Notes: generated by a model from the letters alone, not told the origin. A stretch of DNA of 64,000 bases from Okapia johnstoni (GCA_024291935.2 CM044309.1:34372001-34436000); one strand, 5' to 3'. Counted from the stretch's first letter, positions 23,964 to 36,765 are shown. Numbers and translations: made by a program.

Positions 23964-24039
23964 GTTATCAAGAGGCAACTGTGTTATTTCTAGTTTTAAT
24001 CGTTATCAAGAGACAATTGCATCATTTTTAAATGTCAGA
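23964..24039. repeat. diverged 38-bp tandem duplication
   Basis: gttatcaagaggcaactg at 23,964 recurs as gttatcaagagacaattg at 24,002, and the following bases stay loosely alike. Confidence 0.6.
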
Positions 24040-25091
24040 TGCTTAAATTTGGAACTTTGTGAAACTGCACTGTAGGTTGAGGTTTATAGTTGCACTTTTA
24101 ATTTTCTTTTATGAAAGAGTCGAAATCAGCCAGGAGACAGCAGGGGAATGGGATGGAGAAGGGAACCTTTGGCATTAAAAAGGTAATAGAGCAGCACATT
24201 CCTTTTCAATTCTGTTGCTGGAATGGGACACATTTGGTCTGTGTGAACACACTTTCCCACGGGGCCCATGAACAGTAATGGAGGGAGGCTTATTGCCCTG
24301 AGAGGAGTGTGGCATTTGGCTCAGTTTGAAATGCCTCAATTAACAGCGTTAATACTTTTGCAGTCCTTGGGGCTAAATGAGATTACCCAGCCTAGGTGTC
24401 AAGTGCATTTCTTTAGTTCAATTAATGGGGTGAAACAGAAACAGAAGGTAGAATAGAGCGTTCTCATGTGAGGCCGGGAAGTAGAGCTGCCAAGCTGGGC
24501 CAGGCGACACTTCAGGTCTGCTCACTTCTGTGGGGCCATTCCTTACGCACTGGAAGGGGTTGTTATAGCCACGATTGCCTCCACTGAGGTGTTCATAGGA
24601 CCTCATAATTGTATATGTTTCAAATATAGGATGAGATGATTATGGAGAGAATTTCTCACTAAGAACATGTCTTCCTCCCTATCTTGATCCTTCCTCATAA
24701 GTACTCAACTCTTAAATTCTTCCATGGAGCTAACAGACCTGAGGGCCTCAACCTCAGTTTCTAAGATTTCTGGAACTGCATTGCTGCAGAAAGTCATAAT
24801 TCTTCTTCCTTCTTACAAAGCCCGGCATTCAGATATCACTGCCTATAACTTCTCTAACTTTACTACTGGGGATAAATAGCTTCTCTCATGAATATAGCTT
24901 AATCTCTCAGTCACAGCCTTGCTGGTTCTGATTCTAATATTTCTATCAAGGAGCAAATAAGCATTTAGTCCAGGGAACTGCCCTAAAACATGACATGAAA
25001 TGAGTGTGAGGATCGAGTACACAAAAGTGGAAGCACTTTTCTTAATTTCAGTAGAAGTGAAGATTTTCCTACATGGTTGACGTGTGTGTGT

Positions 25092-25320
25092 GCATGCTCA
25101 GTCGCTTCAATCATGTCTGACTGTTTGCAACCCTATGGACTATAGCCCACCAGGCTCCTCTGTCCATGGGGATTCACTAGGCAAGAATACTGGAATGGGT
25201 TGCCATTCCCTCCTCCATGGGGAATGGCAACCCATCTTCCCAACCCAGGGATCAAGCCCACATCTCATGTCTCCTGCTTGGCAGGTGGGCTCTTTACCAC
25301 TGGTGCCCCTGGGAAGCCCT
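25092..25320 (-). mobile_element. Bov-tA-type SINE with internal palindrome
   Basis: Reverse orientation, preceded by a short TG run. In its middle the core carries an extra inverted segment, so 25,195-25,210 and 25,220-25,235 are exact reverse complements. The expected SINE reads straight through this point, so it is a local rearrangement. Confidence 0.92.
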
Positions 25321-27039
25321 GGTTGAGTGGGTATTCTTGTTTTATTTCTTGCTTGAGCACATTAGCAGAAAGGAATCTTGATTGCCTGATGGGGAAGCTG
25401 GAGAAGCAGTGTTTGTTGAAAGTAGTTAAAAATAAATTGCTTAAGGAAAAAAGATCTGACCCTGGAGAAACATTTCTGAATAGCACGTACCTAATGTTGA
25501 AGGTCACAGAAATTTGGAAATAGAAAATGAGGGCATGATAATGATCAGCTGGAATAATGCAAATGTCAAGGCAAAGTATTTATAGAACTAAGACATCCAG
25601 CATGATGTTCTGGGAGATGAAGGGATGGATGGTCTCCATATTGCTGTTATAATAGTGGAGGCTCGTTAATGATAAACGGCCTATTCAAGGCATAAACTTC
25701 CTCACACTGAACTCAGTACCACTGAAATAATTACAAGAAAGGTATGTGAAGGGAAAAATAATGAGATAGTGAGCAGAGTTATTGTACATTTAGGAACACT
25801 TTAACTATATAATTTTCCAAAGAGGTTCATTACCATTTCTTATATTACTGAGTATAAGCATTTAATTACTATATAAATGAAATGGAAGATAAATTTGAGT
25901 TAAGTGGTATAATAAAACTCATTTTACTTTGTGTACACAGAGGAGATTTAAGACTATAGTTTAGAGAGTGCTAATGTCTATCTCTACATGTTCTGAAGTA
26001 AACATATTTCTAACTCATTATGTTCCTGTCCCCTTGCATCATTTGGCTATATTACTATTCCTTGCCTTCCAGAACCATTTATCAGACATTAGATCTCCTA
26101 GTTTTTAAGTGCTTTTGTGGTAGTAGGTTAGAGGATGTACATTTCATTATTTGCTTTCCTATTAACAATGAAAAAACAGTATTAACCCAGCTAAAGTCAC
26201 AAATAAAGCCTTGTTAAATATGATGATTGAATATTATTATGTAAAACAAGAGGGTTTACTATGCTCTTTGTGTTGAAGAATCAGATGTATAAGACGAAAT
26301 TTAAAATGATTAAAATCCAAAGACCTTTAGAATGAGCCCTTTGCCAGACTCTGTAATGCACTCACTGTGGTTAACTTCCAGGAAAAGAATCACAGGAGGT
26401 GGGAAGTGGGGGCACTCTACACGGAGGGGATAACATGCATGAAGAGTCTGTAGGCCACTTGTCATGTTCTCTAAGGAATAATCTAACACTTTGACTCACA
26501 ATCCATTGTCACACAAAGCACCCCCTCTTTTTCTGACTTCGACTTGAATTGCTGTCTGCAATGTGAGATGCCCACAGACAGAAGAGGCAAGCCTATCAGA
26601 TTTGGTGACAAATGATCCACTTTGAGGCATATTATTAAGAATAAGCAGCATGACGTTCTTTCAGAGGTTCAGTGACTTTGGAATTGATAGTGCTGATATC
26701 GTCAGTGTGCCAGGTATAGCTTACTGGAGTAGTTGAGCAGCATTCTTTGTAATTTAATCTATGTTGCCATGAGATTTTATCAATGCCATCTAATTCCTTA
26801 AATTTTCATCATTTTTTCATAATAATAATCTTTTTCAAGCTACTTTTAGTTAGGCTGAACTATTGATGTATGTTACCTATCAAACTGTTTTTATAGTTTG
26901 ATAACTGGTATTTTATAATGTTTAAAAATATTCATGAAATGTATGTAACATTTCAATATCTGTGTTAATGAGAAAATTTTTAAAATCATGAGTTTACTAG
27001 ATTGTCATCTCTGTGAGGCTGGGAACTAGATATGTTTTT

Positions 27040-27250
27040 ACACAAAGGTAGCTCACACTTTCACAGTGCTTGTGATATGCCTTCATGTGGATTAACTCTT
27101 CTAAATCACACAGTAACTCCAGGATGTAGGTCCTATTGTTAGTCTCATTTTACAGATGGACAAAATAAAACAGAGAGAGATTAGTGACTTGCCCAAGGTC
27201 ACACACCCATTAGGTGGTGAAACCAGGCTTTGATCAAAGGCATTCTCTTA
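27040..27250 (-). repeat. MIR SINE
   Basis: Reverse MIR order, with tctcattttacagatggaca, gacttgcccaaggtcacaca and a tgaaaccaggctttgatc end. Confidence 0.85.
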
Positions 27251-27461
27251 ACCATGTGTTCTTAATCTTGATGTTTTTAAAGATATTCTTAAACACTATG
27301 CTTGGCTTACAATAATCATATAATTTATTGTCTAAATTGAGATCCTTATGCAACTGAGACAATACTGATATCTACACAGCAGGAATAAGCTGGAGTTGTC
27401 CTGGGCCAACTGGGACATAGGGTTGACTTAGCTCTGTTGCCTCTCACTAAATAAATGTTTG

Positions 27462-27492
27462 CTGTGTAAATAAATAAATGGATGGATGGATG
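27462..27492. repeat. (AAAT)n-(GGAT)n simple repeat
   Basis: About three AAAT units followed by three GGAT units. Confidence 0.8.
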
Positions 27493-28005
27493 ACTGAAGT
27501 GTTCATATCATTTCATCCATGTGGGTAAGCTGCTGGATGTAATATTTAACTTCAAATAATGAGCTTTATGTTGACTTTATGAGGTAATGTGGTCTGATGG
27601 AGATGAATACTGATCCTCAGAGATAATCAAAGAAGGAAGAAAAAAATCAGGAAAAGGACTTCTTCCTTTTATAATAATCTTCTATCAGCTTACCAATGTA
27701 GCATTAATTCTGGTTCAGAGGAACCTGATGGGAAGAGCATTTAATGTAGTGACCAGATGGTCAGTGCTGCCATAGTATCAACAGATGGAGTGAGGAGTTG
27801 GGGAAACTGCCAAAGCATTGAACACAAAGTCAATTTGAGCCTGCAGGGAGATGCCCCAGAGGCAACCCTCCAGCTCTAAATCCAGCAGTCTCCAGCAGCA
27901 CAGCCTAGGTCACCGCTTCCCAGATGTGGTCCCTTGACTCAGGGCCCAGGAGCAAATCTTTCAAGAGTACCAATGGAGGGGGAGTACCAGTGAGTACCAA
28001 TGTTA

Positions 28006-28160
28006 ATAGATCAGTCGTGTCCAACTCTTTGTGACCCCATGGACTATAACTTGCCAGGCTCCTTTGTCCATGGGATTCTCCAGGCAAGATTATTGGAGTT
28101 GGTAGGGGACCTTGGTGGCTCAGACAGTAAAGAATCTGCCTGCAGTGCAGGAGACCCACC
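28006..28160. mobile_element. composite of two opposed Bov-tA SINE fragments
   Basis: The left part (28,006-28,103) is the tail half of a reverse-oriented SINE (cagtcgtgtccaactctttg to aggcaagattattggagt). The right part (28,108-28,160) is the tRNA-like head of a forward-oriented SINE (ccttggtggctcagacagta). They meet within a few bases. Confidence 0.85.
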
Positions 28161-28332
28161 AAGGAGGCCCAGTGGAGGGGGAGAGGTCTCATAGCCTTTT
28201 TGTTTTAAAGGCCATATAAAAAATCATATTTTACTTTCATGTCTATATTTATTTTGAGGTAGAATTATGACAGAGTAGTGAGTTAATGCTAATTTTATGA
28301 TATTCAATAATATTAATTGGTAGTTATAGATT

Positions 28333-28507
28333 GAAGGCAGGAGGAGAAGGGGACAACAGAGGATGAGATGGTTGGATGGCATCACTGACTCAATGGATGT
28401 GAGTTTGAGCGAGCTCTGGGAATTGGTGATAGACAGGGAAGCCTGGCATGCTGCAGTCGTACGAGTCGCAAAGAGTCAGACATGACTGAGTGAGTGAACT
28501 GAACTGA
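28333..28507 (+). mobile_element. BovB 3'-terminal fragment
   Basis: Forward BovB tail: gaaggcaggaggagaagggg, ggcatcactgactcaatgga and a gagtgaactgaactga end. No coding capacity. Confidence 0.9.
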
Positions 28508-28609
28508 TCATAACCATGACAAAAGGAATTGTTTAATATATATTTAAATGTCCTGTTTGGCTGGTGGAATCTTTACAAACTTTCAGCTTGTAGGAAAGGA
28601 AATGAACTA

Positions 28610-28885
28610 GGGCAAAACAAATGTTGCTGGTCACTAACTAGGTTGGACATCTGTGTATTTTTGAAAGCTTTTAGTGACTCCTCATTTCTCAGATAAAAGG
28701 GAGTTTGAGCACCCAACTTGACATTCAAGGCCCTCCACAATCTCACCTCAGTACTCTCCAACTCCTTACCCAAGTCCACTAGCTCAAACTACTAGGTCTA
28801 CCCTTTGCCCTGAACACAGACTTTCTGCACTCTCACCTCTGGGCATCCTTAGTTCTGGAACCATTCTTTACATCTAGAATGCTTT
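28610..28885 (-). repeat. L2-like ancient LINE fragment
   Basis: Contains attcaaggccctccacaatc and gaaccattctttacatctag, words typical of L2-derived sequence. A second stretch at about 29,090-29,390 (caagaggccttttctgacca) looks like the same class. Confidence 0.5.
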
Positions 28886-30763
28886 CTTGTCTTCTCTATT
28901 TATCTAAAACTGTTTTTCTAGTCACTCAGGCTTTTAAAGTAGACATTTCTCTGTAAAGATGCTGTGATTCACAAGGAATGAACTGCTTTTTATCTTTCTA
29001 ATGACCTCCTTTTTCATTTGAAGTCAGTCTTTCAAAATGCTACCTTCTGACCTCAATTCCTACCAGTCTCCCCTTGCTCCTTCTGCTTCTGCCATTCTGT
29101 CCTCTGTGTTATTTCCAGAACAGTCCTAGCAGATTGTTACCTCGGGAACTTTGCCCTTGCTATTCTCTTTACTTCAAATTCTGCCCCCAGAGAAGAGTCA
29201 CGTGTCTAACTCTTTACCTTCCTGCCTTTTTTCAAATGTTCTCCCTCATGCCCTTCATGCTTCCTTTCAAATGTTCTCACATTCAAGAGGCCTTTTCTGA
29301 CCACCTCACATGCAGAGCACTTTTCACCACAGAACTACCATTCCCCTCTGTCCTCCTTTATTTAGTACCATCTTCTTGGGCTGGGCATGTGACCCGGGAC
29401 AGGTCACTGAGACGCAGTTCTAGAACTCTTGTTAGAACTATTAGGAGAGAGAAGCTCTCTTTCTGCTGGAGTTGCTGATTTGTGAGAAAAATAATTTGGG
29501 ACTGACTGAAACAAAAATTCCTTGACATTGAACTCAATTAGTTGCAGAAAGAAATATTGATCTCCTGGATCAAGCTTTTTTTGAAGCTGTAACCACTCAA
29601 GACTCTTTAGTCCCATACTCCCTTCTGCTTTGGCTAGTTGGGGTTTTGGTTATATGTTTGTCCTCAGTTACTGAGATATATGCACTTGCTAAAGGCTCTC
29701 TCAAGAGAATTAGAAGTTCTTCAAATGAGTGCTAATTAAGTCAGCACAACCCAATAGAAAAAAAATCAATTAATGATCTCTTAAGTTGGCACTTTCTGTT
29801 AGTTACTTTTTCTTCTAGTTTTCACTACCAGGATGCAATCTATATAATAATTTTTTGCCTTGCAAATTTTAAAAAGAGCAGAAATGTGAAGGAATACTGA
29901 TTTTTAAAGGGCTCCAAAGAACATTTTTCCTGGCTGTCACAATGTTGAAAGATTACATTTGTAGATGTCTTTTAGCCACTCAGCCAATTTCTACTTCAAT
30001 TCAATTGTTTAAATGTAAAAGTGTTGATAATTTATTGTCATCAGGGTACATGAATTTTACCATAATCAGTAATTAGTTAACTCAGGGGATTTTATGAGAA
30101 TATCCAGTTAATTTTGGTCATCTCTGTTTTCGTTTTCTTTTAATATCTTCCTTCTAATTAAATACACCAGCAACATCTTAAACCATGATGTTGAATTTTC
30201 ATCTCAAATTTTCAATTTCAGCTCAGTGAGTGACTTTGAATTCTAACCAAGTCACAGCATCCCTATATTTCAACCTGTGTCCTATAACTATACCTGTCAC
30301 CTATAAGATGCCAATGCTTTGGAGAACTTTAAATTACCTTGACTGTAATATGTTCTCTACTACTGTAGTTAGTTATTAACATCTGTTGGAGACAGACTCG
30401 AATGACTGTAACTCAATATTCAGTTTTTACTATGAGAACAAAGTTTTAAATGACAGCAAAAAGTCTGATAAATTTTTCTAAGACAACTTCCTGTATATAT
30501 ATATTTGGGTTAGTCGCTTAGTTTCCTCCTTTTGAAACCCAAATGTACAACAATAGCAATTGGTCAAATGCAATAAATAATATGCAAAGAAATGCTCATT
30601 GGATGTGAAGAGAACTTCATTTGAGTAAAAACTGAAACTGTGATCAAGATTGACACAATATAGGAAGACTTTCCAACTATAAAGTTTAAAACAAAAAGTA
30701 GTTTTGGGTTCAGAAAATTTAATCTAGGATTTACAATCTTTAAGGCTTGTTATTTGATGATAC

Positions 30764-30873
30764 GTGGCAACCCACTCCAGTACTCCTGCCTGGAGAACAT
30801 GGAAAGAGGAGCCTGGAGGGCTACAGTCCATAGAGTCTCAAAGGGTTGGATACAACTGAAGCGACTTGGCACA
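30764..30873 (+). mobile_element. Bov-tA-type SINE, 5'-truncated
   Basis: Only the core and tail are present (gtggcaacccactccagtac to caactgaagcgacttggcac). The tRNA-like head is missing. Confidence 0.9.
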
Positions 30874-31946
30874 CCCGCAGAGGTAAGTGTGTGCATTTGT
30901 GTGATCGTGTGTATATGCAGATAATATAAACACATAAACACACACACACATTTGGGTTTGTTCTGCACTCCCTTTTAGAGAATTCAGTTTTTAGGAAAAG
31001 CACTATCTTCATTTTCTTTATAGGTGTCCAACACAGAAGTGTGTAATTTATTGGCTGACTTTTTACAAGCATCTAAATGAAATTTAAAATGACGATAAAT
31101 GCCAGTCACATCATAAGATCACGCATGTAGCATATTCTTAGTGATGTGATTCTAAAATATACCATGATAAAGTCAGTGAAAAGTACAACATAGTAATTTC
31201 ATTTGAATTAATCAAGAGCATCTTGATGGGATGGACTTCCATAATCACAAAACTGGTACACCCATATTCAAGCATAATTTCTGTCTCTATGTACATAGTC
31301 CTTGGAGTTTCTGAATGTCTTGCATTTTTAACACCCTTGGCTTTTTTTATTCAGCTGATTGTGGAAAATTAAAGATTTAGTTCTGTAAGAAAAAGCTCTT
31401 GGATACAAATAAAGACCAATGAAAAAAAGAGAAAAAATGCCATCAAGGCTTAGGTATGAATACAGGAAGATACTCATAGATTCCAGGGAGGGCACTGATC
31501 TTGGATGAACCAACTGCAAGGACAGGGACTGAAGCCTTGGGGACAGGGGCCAGTCCCTGGGGTGAACAGCATTTCTGGGCAGGAAGCATCTCAGTGGGGG
31601 TTTGTGGTGCTTTTTGGTTCTGAGGAAAGCCATCCACCATGCAGACTCCGAGAGGGAGGACTCACCACTTTGGCCCCTCGCCCCATGCAACCCCTGGAGC
31701 CACCTTATCTAAGGCTGTGCTTTCCTGACAGTGAGAATAGGATAAGGTAGGGAGGCTTTTATCAGAAGGGACCCAAGATAGGGAAAGGGCACTAAAGCAT
31801 TGAAATTCAGTGTCTGAGATCTTTGGTTTTAACTACCCTCAAAGCAGCAGATTTTACTTGAACTAGTCTGGATCTATGTCTAGCAGACCTACATGTGTTG
31901 GAATAGTGCAGGTTCAGGCATCATTGTCTCTTGGAACTTCTGCTAG

Positions 31947-31948
<2 letters not shown>

Positions 31949-31983
<35 letters not shown>
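31949..31983. repeat. (TG)n microsatellite
   Basis: About 17 TG units followed by a purine-rich GA/GGGA stretch to about 32,045. Sense-strand RNA reads CA here, so it is not a UG tract for TDP-43. Confidence 0.93.
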
Positions 31984-31995
<12 letters not shown>

Positions 31996-32169
31996 GGCGG
32001 GGAAGGGAGAGAGAAGAATAGAGAGAGAAGGTAAGAAGGGAGAGCAGAATTTTAAAACCTATTGATAATGAAGCTCCAACTAAATCTTAATTTATCTACT
32101 TAAAAATTATAATAGATAGCAGAACTGTATGTAACTTTGCTCTGTATTTTCCAGTGTTAAATAAGTGTT

Positions 32170-32370
32170 TGTCCACTCAGTCGTGCCCAACACTTTGTGA
32201 TCCAACAGCCTATAAACCTCCAGGCTCCTCTGTCCATGGGATTTCCCAGGCAAGAATACTGGAGTGGGCAGCCATGCCCTTCTCCAGGGGATCTTCTTGA
32301 CCCAGGGGTTGAACCTGAGTCTCCTGCATTCCAGGCAGTTTCTTAACTGCCTGAGCCACCAGGGAAGCCC
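32170..32370 (-). mobile_element. Bov-tA-type SINE close to exon 3
   Basis: Reverse orientation, from tccactcagtcgtgcccaac to ttaactgcctgagccaccag. It ends only about 80 bases from the exon 3 donor, in the same orientation as the gene. Confidence 0.93.
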
Positions 32371-32452
32371 TCTATTTCCCAAGTCTCCTATAAATGTGTT
32401 ATTATGCTTTCATAATTTAAAAAACAAACAAAAAAACCTATGGAAAAGTTAC

Positions 32453-32625
32453 CTTTCTTCTTTCCTCTGCAGCCTCCAGTTTTTTCTGGATCTCCTCCAG
32501 GGACAGGTCTTTCTTCTTGGGAGAAGCTAAAGTTCGTGGAGCTTCTGAGATGGGAGATGGTGGTTTTAAGATCAGCTCAAAAGCCTGGCCGGAGGCACGC
32601 TTGTTGATTTGCTTCACTTCCATAT
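32453..32625 (-). CDS. STMN2: STMN2 exon 3 (last two bases of codon 39 to residue 96)
   Basis: 173 bases encode [19 protein letters not shown], then the proline/serine-rich regulatory segment and the start of the helix, ending LEAAEERRK. Ser62-Pro and Ser73-Pro (in PPSPIS and LASPKKK) are the known JNK sites that lower tubulin binding and mark the protein for turnover. Ser50 is a known protein kinase A site. The segment around residues 40-58 forms the N-terminal cap of the tubulin-binding region. The acceptor is TCTCAG|AT (AG at 32,626-32,627), the donor is AAG|GTAACT, and the phase is 1 at the 5' side and 0 at the 3' side, consistent with exons 2 and 4. From memory every residue matches human. 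Confidence 0.97.
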
Positions 32626-33130
32626 CTGAGAGATGAATATTTGAGAAGGTTAAGCATATAGAACACAGGCACACGTTTACTTAAATAATTTGCACTCTGG
32701 CAATTAAAATTAGCCTTGTTATTCTGATGAAGATGAATAAAATGCTACATGTGATCATTTGTTTTGAACATATAAGACCTCTTTCTTTAGTATATTTATG
32801 GATCTATTTTAACTGAATAAACATTTACAGTGTTAGGAAATTCAACAATGTCCATAGGGAATTAAATCATGGTAGGCATGCCCAGAAAATAGCCTGACTC
32901 AATTTTATATTAAACTTTATTTTCCTTTTGAATAAACACGAACCTCATCTGAAAATCAAGTAGCACAGATTAAGGTTTATTTATTTTTTTGGAAATCACC
33001 ATGGTTGGAAACATTTGTATGCTAATTAATGAGGAAAATAGCAAAGTCCTCCAGTTCTCACAACTAATCCTATGGTTGGGAATCACAGGAGCTGGGTTAC
33101 AACCAATGTAGCTCCCTGAATGGTTGGAAA

Positions 33131-33215
33131 TACTGGGTTGGTCAGAAAGTTTGTTTGGGATTTTCTGTAAGATGTTACTGAAAATCCCAAACAAACATTT
33201 TGGCCAACACAATAT
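33131..33215. mobile_element. mariner-type MITE (palindromic)
   Basis: An 85-bp element made of two inverted arms: it begins tactgggttggtcagaaag and ends attttggccaacacaata. It is the short non-autonomous mariner derivative common in ruminants and has no transposase. Two relatives lie at 41,720 and 54,553. Confidence 0.88.
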
Positions 33216-33412
33216 TCAACCCATTCAAGGCTAATGTGCGGGGTTTCCTACTGGTTCCTATTTTGCCCTTCAGTGTGTCTGTTGATCTGAGTCATCAAGC
33301 AGCAAAATGTCAGCCCTGGGGAGGACATTGTGAAGGGAGCCTCTGTCTTCAAGGTGCTTACAGTCTAATGAAGACAGTAAGGCAGAGTCCAACAGTAATG
33401 CCTTTGTTTGTA

Positions 33413-33943
33413 CTTACTCCTTGGAAGGAAAGTTATAACCAACCTAGATAGCATATTAAAAAGCAGAGACATCACTTTGTCAACAAAGGTCTGCCTAGTT
33501 AAGGATATGGTTTTTCCAGTGGTCACGTATGGATGTGAGAGTTGGACTATAAAGAAAGCTGAGTGCTGAAGAATTGATGCTTTTGAACTGTGGTGTTGGA
33601 GAAGACTCTTGAGAGTCCCTTGGACTGCAAGGAGATCCAACCAGTCCCTCCCAAAGATTAGACCTGGGTGTTCATTAGAAGGACTGATGTTGAAGCTGAA
33701 ACTCCAATACTTTGGCCACCTGATGTGAAGAGCTGACTCATTGGGAAAGACCCTGATGCTGGGAAAGATTGATGGCAGGAGGAGAAGGGGACGACAGAAG
33801 ATGATTGGATCACATCACCGACTCAATGGACATGGGTTTGGGTGGACTCCGGGCGTTGGTGATGGACAGGGAGACCTGGTGTGCTGCAGTTCATGGGGTC
33901 GCAAAGAGTTGGATGTGACTGAGCGACTGAACTGAACTGAACT
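33413..33943 (+). mobile_element. BovB LINE 3' end with short tandem tail
   Basis: A forward copy covering the last part of the reverse-transcriptase frame (with stops and frameshifts) and the 3' tail. It ends in gactgaactgaactgaact, the short tandem tail of BovB. It is antisense to STMN2. Confidence 0.92.
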
Positions 33944-34762
33944 GTACTTTGTTGCTACTTAGAATGCCTTCTTCATCATTCCCCAGCTGTAAACAAGAGC
34001 CGGGGGGGAAGAGGCATTGTGGTAGTTATCTAATTTATACACTCTGTACTTTTAAACAATATTTACATTCAATAACTGCATAATATGCATAATAATTCAA
34101 TGGGAAAAAAACTGAAAATAAATGTCTAGTATGATTTAAAATATAAAAATATAATTTATAAAATAAAATAGAGTGACAGCTAGCATCTGCGAGGACATTA
34201 GTGCAATTACACAGCTTACAGCTTAGTGAAATATATTGATTTTTAAAAGCTCATTAGACAACTCTTTCTCTCTTTTTTAGATGAATGTTATTGATTTTCA
34301 TCCCCAGACTGCATCCCTCTCATTTCAGGCCCCTGTTTCTTGTTCTGTCCTCTGAACCCACCCAAATTCAGTCTAGTCTCTGTTGTGCATCACTGTCTTT
34401 CAAGTATTTGAAAATAGTTATGACCTTCCATTTCAATTTTTTCCCCAGGTTAAAACATCCTCAGTGCCCCAAAATGACACTGTTTTTAGACCCTTACTGC
34501 TATATCACTCCCAAACCTCACAGGGCTCTCTAATTTATTAATGTCTCTTGAAAATTGTGGCAACCAAGCTGGCCAGGTTTCCAGGAAAGCTCTAACTAGA
34601 GCAGAGCAAAGAAGAAATATCACTTCTCTTGGTGTGACTATTAGCTTCCATTAAATTCTTTTAGCAATCTGGTTAGTGTATTTTGAGGTTGTGGTCTAGA
34701 GCGACCCCAGGTGAACAGGAACTGAACTTATTTAGATCTATGAATGTTCACAGATCATATTT

Positions 34763-34970
34763 GTGTGCTCAGTCGCTAATCATGTCTCTTTGTGACCCCA
34801 TGGACTGTAGCCCACCAGGCTCCTCTGTCCACAGGATTCTCCAGGCACAAATACTAGAGTGGGTTGCCACTTCCTTTTCCAGGGGATCTACGCAATCCAG
34901 GGATTGAACCTGCATCTCCTGCATCTTCTGCATTGGCAGGCATGTCTTTACCACCAGCACCACCTGGGAA
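34763..34970 (-). mobile_element. Bov-tA-type SINE
   Basis: Reverse orientation, from gtgctcagtcgctaatcatg to tctttaccaccagcaccacc. A small duplication, ctgcatcttctgcattgg, lies in its head region. Confidence 0.92.
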
Positions 34971-35242
34971 TTGCGCTCATATAGACAAAGTCAATTCAAT
35001 AAGTATATTAAAAATGATGTGGGTTTTTTCACAATTATAAAAATATTCAAAATCTTTATGAAGGCATCCAAATTTATACTTATATCTTAAGTACAATTCT
35101 ACAAAAAATATGTAAACTTATGGAAAAGGGTTTCAAGAGAACAGAGGCAAACAAAAATCACTGGTTTGATAAAGTGATGGGATTTTAAATGGATAGAGTT
35201 AGAGACTCCAAAATCAGAACCGTCTGAATTTGCATCCATATA

Positions 35243-35383
35243 GTGATCCCTGGGTCAGGAAGATCCTCTGGAGAAGGGAATGGCAGTCCACTCCAGTATT
35301 CTTGCCTAGAGAATCCCATGGACAGAGGAGCCTGGCAGGCTATAGTCAGTGGGATTGCAAAGAGTCGGACATGACAGCAACTG
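35243..35383 (+). mobile_element. Bov-tA-type SINE, head-truncated
   Basis: Starts at gatccctgggtcaggaagat and runs to gagtcggacatgacagcaac. The first about 60 bases of the element are missing. Confidence 0.92.
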
Positions 35384-36526
35384 ACACTACTACTGCTACT
35401 AGTAAGCGCTTCTTACTAGGCGTGTGATACTGGGAAGATGAATTCACTTCTGTAAGTTTTCATTTCCTCGCCTAAAAGATACAGATGAAAAGCACCTTTC
35501 TCACAAGACCATGGTGAAATTAAAAGATAAAGGATACTTGTCCAAATTAATCAAATTACATACATTAAATATGTGCAGCCTTTTGTATGTTACTTCAATA
35601 CAGTGGTTAAAAAAATTAAATTGTGAACATGTTCCAAAAAGATTTATAAAGGATACTAAATGTAAAGCACAGGCCTTATAAATGTAAATAATAATAATTA
35701 TTATTAATTCTTATTATAATGTTGGTTTACAGTAAATGCTTGTTATAATGTTGTCTACAATAAATATTATCCAGTACAGAAACACAAGGCAAGGTTAAAC
35801 ACTTTGGGAATTTGAAATTCTCTACCAATTTTTTAAGGAAATAGTGCATGAACTATGGTGAATTGTCTTTCTGACTTCTAAGACTCAGCTTATATACAAC
35901 TTCTGATTTTCATTTCCCCCTCTCCAATCCCTAAGAAGGCAGACACCATCACTATCTTCTGTGTCCTACCAGTAAATGTGTACAACCTCTGTCTTAACTC
36001 CACTCCCTGGCTATCTGCATGTTGTAATTCTCCTCTCCAAGGCTATGAGTGCCTGGAAGAGGCCTTAGCTGTACTTGTCATTGGTGCCTTCCTGAGCCGT
36101 AGTCATCATTGAAGCCTCAGTGACAACATATGGCGACACATTAGTGTCTCAGAAGAGCAGTCCAGTGTATTTGTTGACTGCATGAACTTATACAAAGTAA
36201 GCATGGGCCTGCATGCTAATGAGAATTTTGGTTGGAAACTGAAACTTTTTTTGCATGAAAGTCATTTCCTTGTGAAACAGTTAATTCATAGTCATGATGC
36301 TTATGCCATGATAGAATCAGTTTGGAAGAAAAACTCCTTAGAGTCCTGGAATATTTTAGGGGCATAGAAGCAGTTAACTGCCATAGATCCTTTCCCTTTA
36401 CCTGTAATGTATTTCCTTACACACATGGAAAAGAAAAAATTGTCATGAGCCAAACAGGTAGCCAAACATCCCTCGTTTTTACTACACATATAACAGCACC
36501 AAACATTTTGATAAAAGGATAGAATT

Positions 36527-36765
36527 AAGTGAAGATGGGCTTCCCAGGTGGTGCTAGTGGTAAAGAATCTGCCTGCCAATGCAGGAGATGTGGGTTTGAT
36601 CCCTGGGTCAGGAAGATCCCCTGGAGAAGGAAATGGCAGTCCACTCCAGTATTCTTGCCTGGGAAATCCCACGGACAGAGGAGCCTGCGGGCTATGGTTC
36701 ATGGGGTTGCAAAGAGTGGGACATGACTGCACTGAGCACATATACATCAGATCAAGTGAAGATGG
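36527..36765 (+). mobile_element. Bov-tA-type SINE with target-site duplication
   Basis: The full element (about 36,539-36,753) is in forward order. Exact 12-bp repeats, aagtgaagatgg, occur at 36,527-36,538 and 36,754-36,765. Confidence 0.95.

Larger units (their letters stand above)
21298..32452 (-). other. STMN2: STMN2 intron 3
   Basis: Bounded by a donor after exon 3 (sense AAG|GTAACT) and the exon 4 acceptor. It holds SINEs at 25 kb, 28 kb, 30.8 kb and 32.2 kb, a BovB tail at 28.3 kb, MIR and L2 remnants, and two simple repeats. No repeat or gene could be named at about 21,300-23,080, 24,040-25,080, 25,330-27,030, 29,400-30,750 and 30,960-31,940. Confidence 0.9.

Noticed and set aside
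24200..24470. Conserved non-coding element in intron 3
   Set aside because: The stretch is repeat-free and has an evenly mixed composition, but I have no alignment to show conservation.
28108..28160. Possible tRNA gene in SINE heads
   Set aside because: The tRNA-like segments of Bov-tA SINEs are diverged from tRNA-Glu, lack an intact cloverleaf and are followed by SINE body. This applies to all copies in the window.
29074..29478. 134-codon plus-strand frame
   Set aside because: It lies over L2-like repeat sequence, is antisense to STMN2 intron 3, and is rich in Leu, Cys, Phe and Ser without any recognisable domain.
31949..31983. TG microsatellite as a TDP-43 binding site in STMN2 pre-mRNA
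   Set aside because: The gene is on the minus strand, so the RNA reads CA repeats here. The same holds for the TG runs at 66 and 2315.
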